This document shows positions 32,401-40,471 of a stretch of DNA of 64,000 nucleotides, one piece after another. Within the stretch, counting starts at the first letter, position 1. Every line of letters begins with the position of its first letter. The stretch is from positions 124,001-188,000 of the forward strand of contig CADBUY010000002.1 in assembly GCA_902797965.1 (NCBI GenBank). The letters run 5' to 3'. The translations under genes and the position numbers were made by a program. Source of the DNA: an uncultured bacterium (GTDB taxonomy: Bacteria > Cyanobacteriota > Vampirovibrionia > Gastranaerophilales > Gastranaerophilaceae). The notes beneath the pieces were generated by a model. The model was given only the letters and a program-made list of their open reading frames with translations, made no database searches and was not told where the DNA came from.

Positions 32401-35400
32401 TGCAAACGGTCAAATGACACAGGGGACATTATCCTGGAACAATTATTATGAATCAAAAGCTAAAACAGATTATAGTTATACATTTACCAGAAGTTCAAAC
32501 GGTAAAGGAGTAATAACATATCGTGAAGATTATTTTGGTGAAGATAAACAAGAATATAAAACAGCAACAGAGGCAATAGAAACAACTGAAAAATGGTATG
32601 TACCCGATAAAAATGATAATAACTCTTGGAATGAATCAGTTGAAGGACTTGAAACTTTAAAATATGAGAAAAATGGCAACAATCTTCTAAATTTGTTTTT
32701 AGATTACGCAAGAGCAGACAGAGGGGTAAAATCCGATGAAACACAAGAAAGTTTAAAAGAAGCTGATGTAGCAGAAAAAGCAGAGGCTACAGATAAAGAT
32801 ATTACCTCCTCACAATCTTCAGAATCCGGAGAAGGTGCAAAAAATGCAGGTTCACCTCAATCACCAACAGAAGAAGGGGGAATAAGAGGTGAAAACACTG
32901 GAGTAAATCCATCTAATTCTAAAATTACTCCTGAAATGCAAGCTAAAGTAAACAAATTAAAAGCATTTTTACAAAACTCTTATGCCCGCAATAAGTTTGT
33001 ATCAGTAGAAGATATATCGAGAGAACTTGGCATAAGCACAGAATTAGCTGCTGATATGATTACAAATGAAGTCTATGGATTATCAAAAGTATATATTCAA
33101 GAAAAAGGTTTTTACAAACAAAATACCGCAAATAAAATTAAAGCAGTACTGGAAGAAGCTCTTAACAGCGGTGAAAAAATTACGCCTGAACAAATTGGAG
33201 AAAAAATTGGTGTTCGTGCCGGAAAAATTAAACATTATCTAAATCCTAAATATGCTGAACAATACGGCATTAAAGATACGGTAGAAAGATTTTTAGCTAA
33301 GTTTGGAAGTCCTGAACTTGATAATTGGTCACTCTTAGAAACTCATTATAATACGCGAAGAATGGCTGTAGTACAAGAAGCAGAAAACGTTCAAAAAGAA
33401 GTTTTTGCTCAAGTTAAAACTCGTTTGCATGAATTAATCGAAAACGTTAAACCCGGTACTAAAATGGATGAACGTGCAGCTATTACTATTGGCAATACTA
33501 CGGTAACTATTTTTGTTGACAAAACAAACCCAGGTAATACTAATGTTACAGTAAAAAATTACATGGGTAATATGAAAAACGAAAATCATGCAGAAGTAGA
33601 AAGTACTATGCATTTTAGGTTAGATGAAAGCGGTGAACTTCAATTTGCAAGAATTAATTATGAAGAATATTATCCTGAAGATGATGTAATGAAATTTCAG
33701 TATAGGTATATAAAACAACCTGATGGACAGTTTGTTATTGATTCCAAGAAAACATACTATCGAGATATGACTTATGTTATTAACCAAAAACCTTTATGGG
33801 AAAGAACAGAACAATACAAACCTGCATCTGATGATTTAACAACTTGGGAATGTTCTTCTCATGAAGGAGTTCGACCCGTAGAAGATAGAATTGAGTATAA
33901 CCCTGAAGAATCAGGGATTAAAAACATGTTCTTTGAATTTTTTATAGACGCTAAAAAAGAAAATAAGAAAACAGTTAGCGACTCAGAAACCTCAAAACCG
34001 GTATCGTCACCTGAAACACCAATCCCCCCTCAGGCAACATCTTCATCTGTTCCCGCAACACAAGAAGTTTCATCTCAAAAATACGAATTTAAAAAGCCTG
34101 ATGGTTTTGTGTCTGCAAGTTTATTGCAGGAAGAAGCGTATGGAACTAAAGATGAATTATTTGCAAAGGGTGAAAGACTTTTAGCAAATATGATTAAAAA
34201 TCTTCCGCAAAATGCAGAGATAAAAGAGCCTAAAGTAATCACAGTAGGCAATAATCACTTTGGTTTTACAATTGAAAATACTCCTGACGGAACAAGACTT
34301 GTAACAGTCAAAAACTGGCTTGGAGATAAGGCTTCTTGGGAACTTGCTGCCAAAGTAGAAGAAGATTTACGCTTTGAACTGGACGAAGATGGCAATATGA
34401 TTGAGGGTAAATTCTGCTGGGCTGATGCAGATGATAATACTTATAAAGCAGAACACAGTTATACTTTTGAACGTCAGACAAATGGTGATTGTTCGGTAAA
34501 ATATCAAGAAGACGTGTATGGTCAATATTATTACAAACATACAAATTCTCCATTTATTTCGGAAGAAAGAGTTTATGTTCGTTCTCCGCAAAATCCGGAC
34601 GCTTGGGTCGCAAAAGAAGATTTTGACGAATTACTTGATGGAGAAAGCTGGCTATTCAATCTGTCAGACGGCGATACTTCAACAATTGAACCAGAGTTTG
34701 GATATGACTCAGGAGAAGCAAGTTTAATGAATGTATTTCTTAGTTATGCAAGAACAAACAGAACCAAAACTTCCGATGACAAAGAAGCTGCTCCAATTCC
34801 AACAAAACCTGCAGCACCTGTTACTGAAACACCTGTGCAGACAAATCAAAATCGAGTATCTGATAATACTTCTGCATCAGGTTCTGAAGCTAATACTCCT
34901 GAACATACAAAAGCACCGCTTTCAAATGTAATTCCACCGTACAGAAAAAATATTTCTCCTGAAAGAGCTAAAGCTGCACTTACTGAAGTAAAAGATAAAA
35001 TTGATATAGAAAAACTTAAAAAATATATACCTGTAGATGTTTACAAAAAAGCTGTCATCAATGAATTTGCCTTAGACTCATATATAGATTCTGTTATCGA
35101 GCGTATAGTATATAATTCAGGTTCTTTACTGCCTGAAACAAAGGCTTTCTTAAAAGATATAATAAAAGACATTGTTACAGAAAGAGTTAAAGGAGTTAAG
35201 AAGCCGAAAAGCAATGTTATGAGTGAAATAAATGCTCAACTTGATAAAGAATTCAGTGAAATAGCAGCATCTGTATCAGATAAGCCTTTACAGGTAAAAG
35301 ATTTATTTGGAAGAAAAGAAATTTTGGAAATATTTAAAGCACAAGGCCTAAATTCAGGTGAAATTGCAACACTTATCAATACGACCGCACCATCAATGCG

Positions 35401-37690
35401 CAAAATATTATCAGAAAACGGTGTAGTTATTGACGGACGCAAGAAAACGCAAACAGCTGATGCTGAGCAAAAAACAGGTGAAGTATCAGAAGATAGCGGA
35501 ACAGGTAAAGCCGAGAGAGCTCAGGAGAATACAGGTAATACAAATACTTCCGGAACAGCTTCCCAGCCTGCTCAACCAAAAGTGATTGATAAGCGAACAG
35601 AACAATCTATTTTAGATAAACGTGCAAAGGGTATGTCAATAGTTCAAATTGCAATGTCCTCAAACTTAGATGTTGTTGATGTTGCCAGAATGCTTAAAGA
35701 AGAAGGACTACTTGATAGAAATTCTACAGAGAAAAAATTAAATCTTGCCAAAATAATAAAATTATATCGTGCAAATATAGAATCCATTGAAGATATTGCA
35801 AGAAGCTGTGGGTGCTCAGCACAGGATGTTGATTTGGCATTAAGAAGAGTCGGTCTTCGCAAACCAAGAAAGATGCCGGACCGGAATAAAGTTGCAAAGA
35901 TTTTATATATGATTAGAAGTGATTATTCAACTCCTATTCACAAGATTGCTTTAGAGGTAGGTGAATCGGATATATATGTAATGCAAAGAATAGCAGAAGC
36001 AGGTTTAATGACAAAATCTCAATTAAAGCCTGAAGCTGCTGTTGCGTTTAATTTTGAAAAAGAATTGTTATCTCTTTATGAATACGGCATAAGTCTAAGT
36101 GATATGCAAGAGATATTCGACTGCCCAAGTGAAGAACTCATTGAAACATTACAAAAATATGACAAGATGAATGCAAAATCAAAATTAAAAAATCCTGAAA
36201 ACTATGAAGAAATACGATTGTGCAAAGAACAGGGACTTGATGCCGCAGACATTGCACCCTTGGTAGAAGAAGATTTTGAACTTGTTATGGATGTTATTCA
36301 CGAGATAAAAGTATTATCCGGTATAAAAACGGCTACATCTACATCCACAGCTGCATCTGCATCTGCGACTGCGATTACGACAAGCGATTCCGGTAAAACA
36401 AATCCAAGCGGAAAGGCTCAAGGTGGTAATTCTTCAGGAAACGTTTCCGGTGGTACAAATTCAGGCGATGCCGGCAGTAATGTTCGACCGGCTGGAACTT
36501 ATACATTACTGCCTGAATATAAAGAGCAAATAGATAGCATTATAAAATATATTGACGAATTTCAGTCTGTACTAAAGAACCATCAGAATGAAGATATTCA
36601 ACGTTTTATTAAATTAGCTCCTGATGTTTTAAGCGGAAAAAGAGATTTTAAAGATATAGAAAATCTAATAATAAACATTCTCATATTACAAGAAAATATT
36701 CAGGAAGAAATATTTAATTATGAATCTTCAAATTCCAAGTATTTTATAGATCCAAATAACGCAAAATACTATGATAATTGGAAAGAAAATATTAAAGGAA
36801 AAATTAATTTAAGTGTTGAAGAATATTATACACTCCGTACAAAATATCAAATGACGGATTCACAAATTTTCTACGATAATGACAACATTCTTGATGTTTT
36901 TGGAGTTACAAATTTTGAAGAATTAGCTCAATTTATAGACTCAAACTCTTCTTATGGGGGTAGAACTACCATTCAGTCAATATTCAAAGTATTTGGTCAA
37001 AAGAATATAGCAGGACTGAAACAGTACTTAAAAGATAACAATATTTCAGGTTTTGGAAGTTCAAACACAAGTTCAAGCTATTTAGTTAAACTTTCTTTCA
37101 AAGATAGAAATTTGGAACTCTTTGATAATTTTGATTATTTTAGCAAAGTTTTTCATAATACACATGGCCCGATTACTTTGCCGGCATATTATGAAACTGT
37201 AACTTGGAGGGCAATAAATAAAGAGTTTACTCTAAAACACAAATTTAACTTTGTAAAGGGTATTGGCAATGATTATAAAGGATATCCTAAATTATTATCT
37301 TATATGGGAATAGATTACCAAAATTGCCCTAATATAGAAGAAACATTAAACTCCGTACAGACTTCTAATTCAGAGAAATTTATAACTCTTTCCAGAGTAT
37401 TAAATAATCAAAAAATCTCTTCAAAATTTCCTACTATACACGGAAGAATGCGTTTTATAGAAAGAATTTTGCTTAAACAAGGTGTTGATATCGAAGATAC
37501 TAATTCTTTAAATACATTCTTAGACAGCTTCTTTGAAGATATGAAGAATGCTTTAAATCAAGGCGTTACAATCGAAAGATATAATGCAGTTAACGGTAGC
37601 GTAGGAGCAAAACTCAATTTTACCCTGAAAAACGGACAAACAATATCAGTAACTATAAATAAAGAAGGATTAATCCACACAATTTATTGA
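26411..37690 (+). CDS. Giant modular protein, 3759 aa: HTH arrays, beta-rich modules, putative C-terminal nuclease
   Basis: One uninterrupted frame. Visible regions: 1-130 lineage-type N-terminus without signal peptide; about 310-560 helical with hydrophobic Gly/Ala stretches (VVMFVMTGGIGALFKG); about 807-1430 tandem helix-turn-helix-like modules of 55-75 residues (pattern VSLAGIAEKTNLTYGAVI), partly in an exact 206-residue tandem unit; 1430-1760 helical; 1760-1900 more HTH-like modules; about 1910-2105, 2300-2520 and 2560-2785 three copies of a beta-rich module (ITVGNNHFGFTI, VKNWLGDKASWE, LF-x-x-YAR end), with HTH modules at about 2178-2290 between copies 1 and 2; 2960-3290 further HTH-like modules; a Ser/Gly/Thr linker at about 3303-3363; and a C-terminal domain ending THGRMRFIER-like (His3677) ... 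ISVTINKEGLIHTIY. The last 100 residues resemble small BECR-fold RNases. Could be a polymorphic toxin, an intracellular effector or a DNA-organising protein; no known full-length relative is recalled. Confidence 0.9.
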   Translation: MELNFSDFSSEFQKKYKEAIKDKQITYDEFKKFSKEDQLKLRSIFDSNPETFNGIDIYTKEYRNEGSVLSLKIGHENDTTGIITINDKIKQKYPLAAYGKLNNGEITLYDKNNKALIDNKGSVVVYKMYEEYIEDLNEPSIVGNFQFIENEPPERTNRRFAVALILSRYDDVISQMQSFLSQLGVLDVGFWREGLGIGIQALADLKDNQETITATTMKKIDRVKAERDQIAADFDKLIDSPAEFETKFYQYFGKDYRDNAISELRDIMHNQDNKDASTKYKECIAKLDELYPDDNIESWEDSIEFQQTVDNIADIVVMFVMTGGIGALFKGSVQKIAMNILKAAAKGDRKAVMMNFAKLSPEVQTIYQSLAKKEFGVAAAQVVTPITQSSATFATWEGLKAFVNGATNAEDLSPEELLSRTLEGIKSGAELGVVMGSLETFAIGPVMKLLTPMINKLSGASSEISNLMKNGNDVVSMDKIMEVYSKTSQTLRGKIAKEGSRAIVSLPAFTVGFTGVDTAVHYDENEFRKLLLDSATSDEERDVINNMDSFALRMKFAEEDFKNQVKGMATIEGVGLIFRRLQAGRIASQALQNDKATNIISANLVKTADNKYEIRTKNGNVLSINDGSKTISSFNSIEEAAAAYSSMCMDLYSEFVASIEEANKNQQTENEGYITELNTDDMPQTNNFKNFMQELKEQHVSFDLYELEDGRKLVRIEDSTKMLTDNRFTYLEYDSEGALSDAYTDISKAEAKNIFTDFANTERRFISNKTRTLNSGLNPEPLMEAGKAHSKLRAVKEEIQNGKKSKKITPEVQERITKIREFLEANQDRPVTMQEIAEHCGISEASANKMVHNKNYGLSDIYISPQQFATRQKVVQIKAVLENAIKNNERVSLAGIAEKTNLTYGAVINLLRPENAEKLGLKELWEQVRKENYKQGEISQEVHERKERELSPEVKERIEKIRAFLEDSYAKSELVSPHQIAEKFGISVGLANKMVTYKPYGLSDIYISPQQFETRQKVVQIKAVLEEAVKNNERVSLAGIAEKTNLTYGAISYFLSPENVEKLGLKELWEQVRKENYKQGEISQEVHERKEKIKAVLEEAISKNEKLSLTEIAKRAGIDRNDVISLVVGENGKRYGLSDLWQQVKKGEPLHKKGELSPEVKERIEKIRAFLEYSYAKNELVSPRQIAEKLGISVDLANKMVTYKPYGLSDIYISPQQFATREAAQRIKAILEDAIKNKERVSLNKIAEKTNLTYGAISYFLRPENAEKLGLKELWEQVRKEHYKQGEISQEVQERTEKIKAVLEEVISKDEKLSLTEIAKRAGIDRNDVISLVAGENGKRYGLSDLWQQVKKGKPLHDKGELAPIEEWVTNRLKRAIKNGETLSISKIAAEAKESFDENVSFETIRTLIYKKENGVRELFDQVKDNYKFDKHKEIAAACRKAAERIVKEASGYGSDESSLLSFEKDYIDYLADRLTELNLNEQTLEVLSNEFAKLPVFGDFLISLISSNGVNKLNIHTNPENIPILFKAYEANPELTERLLTEESPDGNFKFNINNSLYSMIKDGLLTDNLAELAKDSPELVSDILELNKTFGKKGYTTEDIKIITELNKKMPRFVNLLLHQTNKNGTPRFNGVQMQNLIEFYFKYPNIATSLMNEQVTPQGKNKPEFKYTAECIDEVIKTFNEGNADKIKYLKRLLDGGKDAYPTYAVPELPSDVIVQCLRCYGKTENVDPIVGYDTFRFVEYTEEEMQDLAKKAREYIEQSYYTGKDIGIYNIARKIGVSESIVKQLLTSEKYGLSKLFIPNRDTEFKEINQIKSILEDAVQNRQNLSIHDIANKMGVDFAKAAFYLTNASKNGLYELWDKVQKFEEAPKVENEQKVEIDLSSARTSKPEETTGYEFKAPKYGTSAPALRRDANGTYDELFAKGQKMVANFAKNFKNGAKMTEPKIITVGNNHFGFTIDKKSDGTTQVIVKNWLGDKASWEKPAYVEKTFAFELDANGQMTQGTLSWNNYYESKAKTDYSYTFTRSSNGKGVITYREDYFGEDKQEYKTATEAIETTEKWYVPDKNDNNSWNESVEGLETLKYEKNGNNLLNLFLDYARADRGVKSDETQESLKEADVAEKAEATDKDITSSQSSESGEGAKNAGSPQSPTEEGGIRGENTGVNPSNSKITPEMQAKVNKLKAFLQNSYARNKFVSVEDISRELGISTELAADMITNEVYGLSKVYIQEKGFYKQNTANKIKAVLEEALNSGEKITPEQIGEKIGVRAGKIKHYLNPKYAEQYGIKDTVERFLAKFGSPELDNWSLLETHYNTRRMAVVQEAENVQKEVFAQVKTRLHELIENVKPGTKMDERAAITIGNTTVTIFVDKTNPGNTNVTVKNYMGNMKNENHAEVESTMHFRLDESGELQFARINYEEYYPEDDVMKFQYRYIKQPDGQFVIDSKKTYYRDMTYVINQKPLWERTEQYKPASDDLTTWECSSHEGVRPVEDRIEYNPEESGIKNMFFEFFIDAKKENKKTVSDSETSKPVSSPETPIPPQATSSSVPATQEVSSQKYEFKKPDGFVSASLLQEEAYGTKDELFAKGERLLANMIKNLPQNAEIKEPKVITVGNNHFGFTIENTPDGTRLVTVKNWLGDKASWELAAKVEEDLRFELDEDGNMIEGKFCWADADDNTYKAEHSYTFERQTNGDCSVKYQEDVYGQYYYKHTNSPFISEERVYVRSPQNPDAWVAKEDFDELLDGESWLFNLSDGDTSTIEPEFGYDSGEASLMNVFLSYARTNRTKTSDDKEAAPIPTKPAAPVTETPVQTNQNRVSDNTSASGSEANTPEHTKAPLSNVIPPYRKNISPERAKAALTEVKDKIDIEKLKKYIPVDVYKKAVINEFALDSYIDSVIERIVYNSGSLLPETKAFLKDIIKDIVTERVKGVKKPKSNVMSEINAQLDKEFSEIAASVSDKPLQVKDLFGRKEILEIFKAQGLNSGEIATLINTTAPSMRKILSENGVVIDGRKKTQTADAEQKTGEVSEDSGTGKAERAQENTGNTNTSGTASQPAQPKVIDKRTEQSILDKRAKGMSIVQIAMSSNLDVVDVARMLKEEGLLDRNSTEKKLNLAKIIKLYRANIESIEDIARSCGCSAQDVDLALRRVGLRKPRKMPDRNKVAKILYMIRSDYSTPIHKIALEVGESDIYVMQRIAEAGLMTKSQLKPEAAVAFNFEKELLSLYEYGISLSDMQEIFDCPSEELIETLQKYDKMNAKSKLKNPENYEEIRLCKEQGLDAADIAPLVEEDFELVMDVIHEIKVLSGIKTATSTSTAASASATAITTSDSGKTNPSGKAQGGNSSGNVSGGTNSGDAGSNVRPAGTYTLLPEYKEQIDSIIKYIDEFQSVLKNHQNEDIQRFIKLAPDVLSGKRDFKDIENLIINILILQENIQEEIFNYESSNSKYFIDPNNAKYYDNWKENIKGKINLSVEEYYTLRTKYQMTDSQIFYDNDNILDVFGVTNFEELAQFIDSNSSYGGRTTIQSIFKVFGQKNIAGLKQYLKDNNISGFGSSNTSSSYLVKLSFKDRNLELFDNFDYFSKVFHNTHGPITLPAYYETVTWRAINKEFTLKHKFNFVKGIGNDYKGYPKLLSYMGIDYQNCPNIEETLNSVQTSNSEKFITLSRVLNNQKISSKFPTIHGRMRFIERILLKQGVDIEDTNSLNTFLDSFFEDMKNALNQGVTIERYNAVNGSVGAKLNFTLKNGQTISVTINKEGLIHTIY
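29258..30493 (+). repeat. Two tandem 618-bp units inside the giant gene
   Basis: The string TTATCACCTGAAGTAAAAGA begins units at 29258 and 29876, and its variant TTAGCACCTATTGAAGAA marks the end at 30494: both intervals are 618 bases (206 codons). Each unit encodes three HTH-like modules. A partial, more diverged unit lies upstream (about 28835-29257). Near-identity at DNA level indicates recent duplication. Confidence 0.88.
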
Positions 37691-37725
37691 TGTATGGAAT
37701 AAAATTTCCATGTTAAAATAATGGT

Positions 37726-38775
37726 ATGACGAAGATTAGAAACCTTTATTATTTTGATAAAAAGAATGCTCAGGAAATGATATCATTTCTGAATAATGGC
37801 GATAAATATGTTAATCGTATTATGTTTAATCCTTTTATGCCTTTTCATCACTTGATTCCAATAAGGTTTAAATTTTTACCTGAGTCTTATGTTCTGAAAG
37901 ATAACAGAGAAATAAAAGGTCTTATAACAATTGCACCTACAAGATGCCCTATGAAGCAAATGGAGATACAAAAACTGTTATTTGAAGAAAATTGTTATGA
38001 AAATGCCTGTGAATTAATTCAGTATGTTGTATCAAAATATAAAGCAAAAGGTGCGGCTTCAATAATAGTTAGGGTTGATGATTATTTACCGGAGCTTGTA
38101 AAATTATTTGTATCAAAATGTGGTTTTAGTCAAATCTCTTACGAAAAATTGTGGAGAATAAATACAAAAGATACAAATGATAAATCTGAATTTGACATTG
38201 ATTATTATAAAAGTATGTTTAACCAAAAAATGTTTAGAGAATTTAGGAATTCTGATGCTCCTGTTGTTGCTAATATGTATAATGAACAGTTGCTGCCACA
38301 TTTCAGGCCTCTTTTGGGAAAAGATGTAAAAGAATTCAAAGATGTAGTATTTGCAGGAATTTCATATTTTGCAGAATACAAATATGTATATCGCAACAAA
38401 AAATCAAAAAATATTTTGGCATTTTTATCATTAAAGACTTCCGATAATGAAAATTACATTCTTGATATAATTAAGACTTCTTGGGACGAAATAAGTTTGG
38501 ATGAATTAATTGCCTTTTCTTATTACCAGATAAAAAAACGTAAAAAGAACGCAAAGTTATTCATTAAATCTAAAAAATACACTCAACAGGGTGAAGCAAA
38601 CGAAAAAGATTTTATGGAACGCAAATTTGAGTGCTTACAAAATAAAATTATATTAACCAACTCATCTGCAAAAATCATAAAAGATGAAGAGCATGCCAAA
38701 AAGTTCACCGTTTTAAATCAGTTCTATGGCGGTGTTAGTGTTACCAATAAGGCTAAAATAAAAATTAAAATTTAA
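37726..38775 (+). CDS. GNAT-like protein, 349 aa, downstream of giant gene
   Basis: No firm family. Residues about 60-135 (ESYVLKDNREIKGLITIAPTR, then NACELIQYVVSKYKAKGAASIIVRV and KLFVSKCGFSQI) follow the strand-loop-helix order of a GNAT fold, and residues 195-290 could be a second, weaker one. The protein is basic and without signal or membrane segment. It starts 35 bases after the giant gene, behind a small hairpin (ATGGAA-TAAAAT-TTCCAT), so it may be co-transcribed. An immunity or modification role for the giant protein is possible but unsupported. Confidence 0.6.
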   Translation: MTKIRNLYYFDKKNAQEMISFLNNGDKYVNRIMFNPFMPFHHLIPIRFKFLPESYVLKDNREIKGLITIAPTRCPMKQMEIQKLLFEENCYENACELIQYVVSKYKAKGAASIIVRVDDYLPELVKLFVSKCGFSQISYEKLWRINTKDTNDKSEFDIDYYKSMFNQKMFREFRNSDAPVVANMYNEQLLPHFRPLLGKDVKEFKDVVFAGISYFAEYKYVYRNKKSKNILAFLSLKTSDNENYILDIIKTSWDEISLDELIAFSYYQIKKRKKNAKLFIKSKKYTQQGEANEKDFMERKFECLQNKIILTNSSAKIIKDEEHAKKFTVLNQFYGGVSVTNKAKIKIKI

Positions 38776-38848
38776 TATATTTTTAATATAAAAATACTCG
38801 TGTTTATATTAAAATAATATTAATGTATAGCCGACTTGGAGAAAATTA

Positions 38849-40471
38849 ATGAAGTATTCAGAATATTCTGTAGTTGTCATAGGCAGCGGTGCAGCAGGAT
38901 TATACGCAGCCCTGAAAATATCCCAACAAATAAATTTACCGGAAGGTGTTCTTATTATATCAAAATCAACACTGGATGTTAGTAATTCACGATTTGCTCA
39001 GGGAGGAATTGTAGGAGTTGTTCATCAGAACCCGGAAGATAAGATTTCATTACACGTTAAAGATACTTTAAAAGCCGGAGCAGGACTAAGTGAAGAAAAG
39101 GTTACAGAATATATTTCTGCTGCTTCTGATGAAGTATTAAATGACCTTATACAAAATGGTGTAGAATTCGACAGGGATGAAAACGGGAATCTTACATTTA
39201 CTCTGGAAGCTGCTCACAGCATGAAAAGAATTCTCCATTCAGGAGGTGATGCTACCGGTAAAGGTATAACAGAAGCATTAATTAGAGCTGTAAGAAAAGA
39301 CGAAAATATACATGTTCTTGAAAATACAATGGCTGTAGAAATTCTTGTATCTGCAGAAAAAGAATGTAAAGGTGTTATTATATATAACGAATTAACAGGC
39401 GAACATCAGGTTGTTTATACTTCTGCGCTGGTTCTTGCTACAGGAGGAGCCGGACAGGTTTATAAATATACGACTAACCCTGAATGTGCAACAGGTGATG
39501 GAATTGCTTTAGCTTATGAAGCAGGAGCTGTTGTTCAGGATATGGAATTTATACAATTCCATCCGACTGCACTTGCAATGAACCCAAACAGCAAGAACAG
39601 ATTTTTAATATCTGAGGCCGTTAGAGGCGAAGGTGCAAAACTTATCAACAAAAATGGTGAAGAGTTTATGTCCCGCTATAGTGATAAAAGAGAACTTGCA
39701 CCAAGAGATGTTGTAACCAGAGCAATATATTCCGAAATGAATCTTGAACATACTCCAAACGTATTTTTAAATGCTTCAATAATAGATCAGGCAAGATTAT
39801 TAAAGCGTTTTCCTACAATTTCAGGAAAATGCAAAGATAATGGAATTGATATTACCAAAACTCCTATTCCGGTTGCGCCTGCAGCTCACTATACAATGGG
39901 CGGTATAAAAGCAGGAATTGACGGAAAAACTTCACTGAAAGGTCTTTATGCAATCGGAGAAACCGCTTCAACCGGCTTGCATGGTGCTAACAGACTTGCA
40001 AGTAATTCTCTTCTTGAATGCGTAGTTTGCGCTTACGAACTTGCAGATTATCTGTCTTTTGCAAATCTGGAGATTCCTAAAAAGATTGATGAGGGTATTA
40101 AAAAAATGATTGATGTATATTCTCATTCAATAAGCGGAAAAGAGTATGATGCGAAAACTTTAATTTCAAAACTAAAAGATGTTATGTGGAATAATGTCGG
40201 TATAATAAGAACAGAGAAATCTTTGCAGGCGGCACAAAAAGAAATTGAGCAAATGCAAAAAGATTTTAAACGCAGAAGAAAATGCTTAAATCAAACTGAA
40301 TACGAGTACAGAAATATGCTTATTGTAGCTTCTTTGATTATAAAAGGAGCATTAGAACGCAAAGAATCAAGAGGCGCACATTGCAGAAGTGATTACCGTC
40401 AGACAAATGATATTGCACTTCATTCCAATATTAAAATCGACAGAAAAAAGGAACTTGAATATGTTAAATAA
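38849..40471 (+). CDS. nadB: L-aspartate oxidase
   Basis: The 540-aa flavoprotein oxidises aspartate to iminoaspartate, first step of de novo NAD synthesis. Seen: FAD motif GSGAAGLYAALK (12-23), SNSRFAQGGIVGVV, HSGGDATGKGI (His near 130), QFHPTALAM, RGEGAKLIN, the substrate arginine in RELAPRDVVTRAI, and AAHYTMGGI with GLHGANRLASNS at the FAD end. The C-terminal 100 residues are the helical domain of the succinate dehydrogenase/NadB family. In anaerobes fumarate may replace oxygen as acceptor. The ribosome binding site GGAGAAAATTA precedes the ATG. nadC overlaps its end; nadA is not in the window. Confidence 0.95.
   Translation: MKYSEYSVVVIGSGAAGLYAALKISQQINLPEGVLIISKSTLDVSNSRFAQGGIVGVVHQNPEDKISLHVKDTLKAGAGLSEEKVTEYISAASDEVLNDLIQNGVEFDRDENGNLTFTLEAAHSMKRILHSGGDATGKGITEALIRAVRKDENIHVLENTMAVEILVSAEKECKGVIIYNELTGEHQVVYTSALVLATGGAGQVYKYTTNPECATGDGIALAYEAGAVVQDMEFIQFHPTALAMNPNSKNRFLISEAVRGEGAKLINKNGEEFMSRYSDKRELAPRDVVTRAIYSEMNLEHTPNVFLNASIIDQARLLKRFPTISGKCKDNGIDITKTPIPVAPAAHYTMGGIKAGIDGKTSLKGLYAIGETASTGLHGANRLASNSLLECVVCAYELADYLSFANLEIPKKIDEGIKKMIDVYSHSISGKEYDAKTLISKLKDVMWNNVGIIRTEKSLQAAQKEIEQMQKDFKRRRKCLNQTEYEYRNMLIVASLIIKGALERKESRGAHCRSDYRQTNDIALHSNIKIDRKKELEYVK

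Noticed and set aside
26411-37690. Giant gene as NRPS/PKS, phage tape measure or autotransporter
   Set aside because: No adenylation, ketosynthase or carrier motifs, no phage gene neighbours, no signal peptide or beta-barrel end.
40389-40460. Longer nadC start 24 codons upstream
   Set aside because: It lies in nadB, has no ribosome binding site and adds sequence not found in NadC; the ATG at 40461 has AAAAAAGGAA before it.
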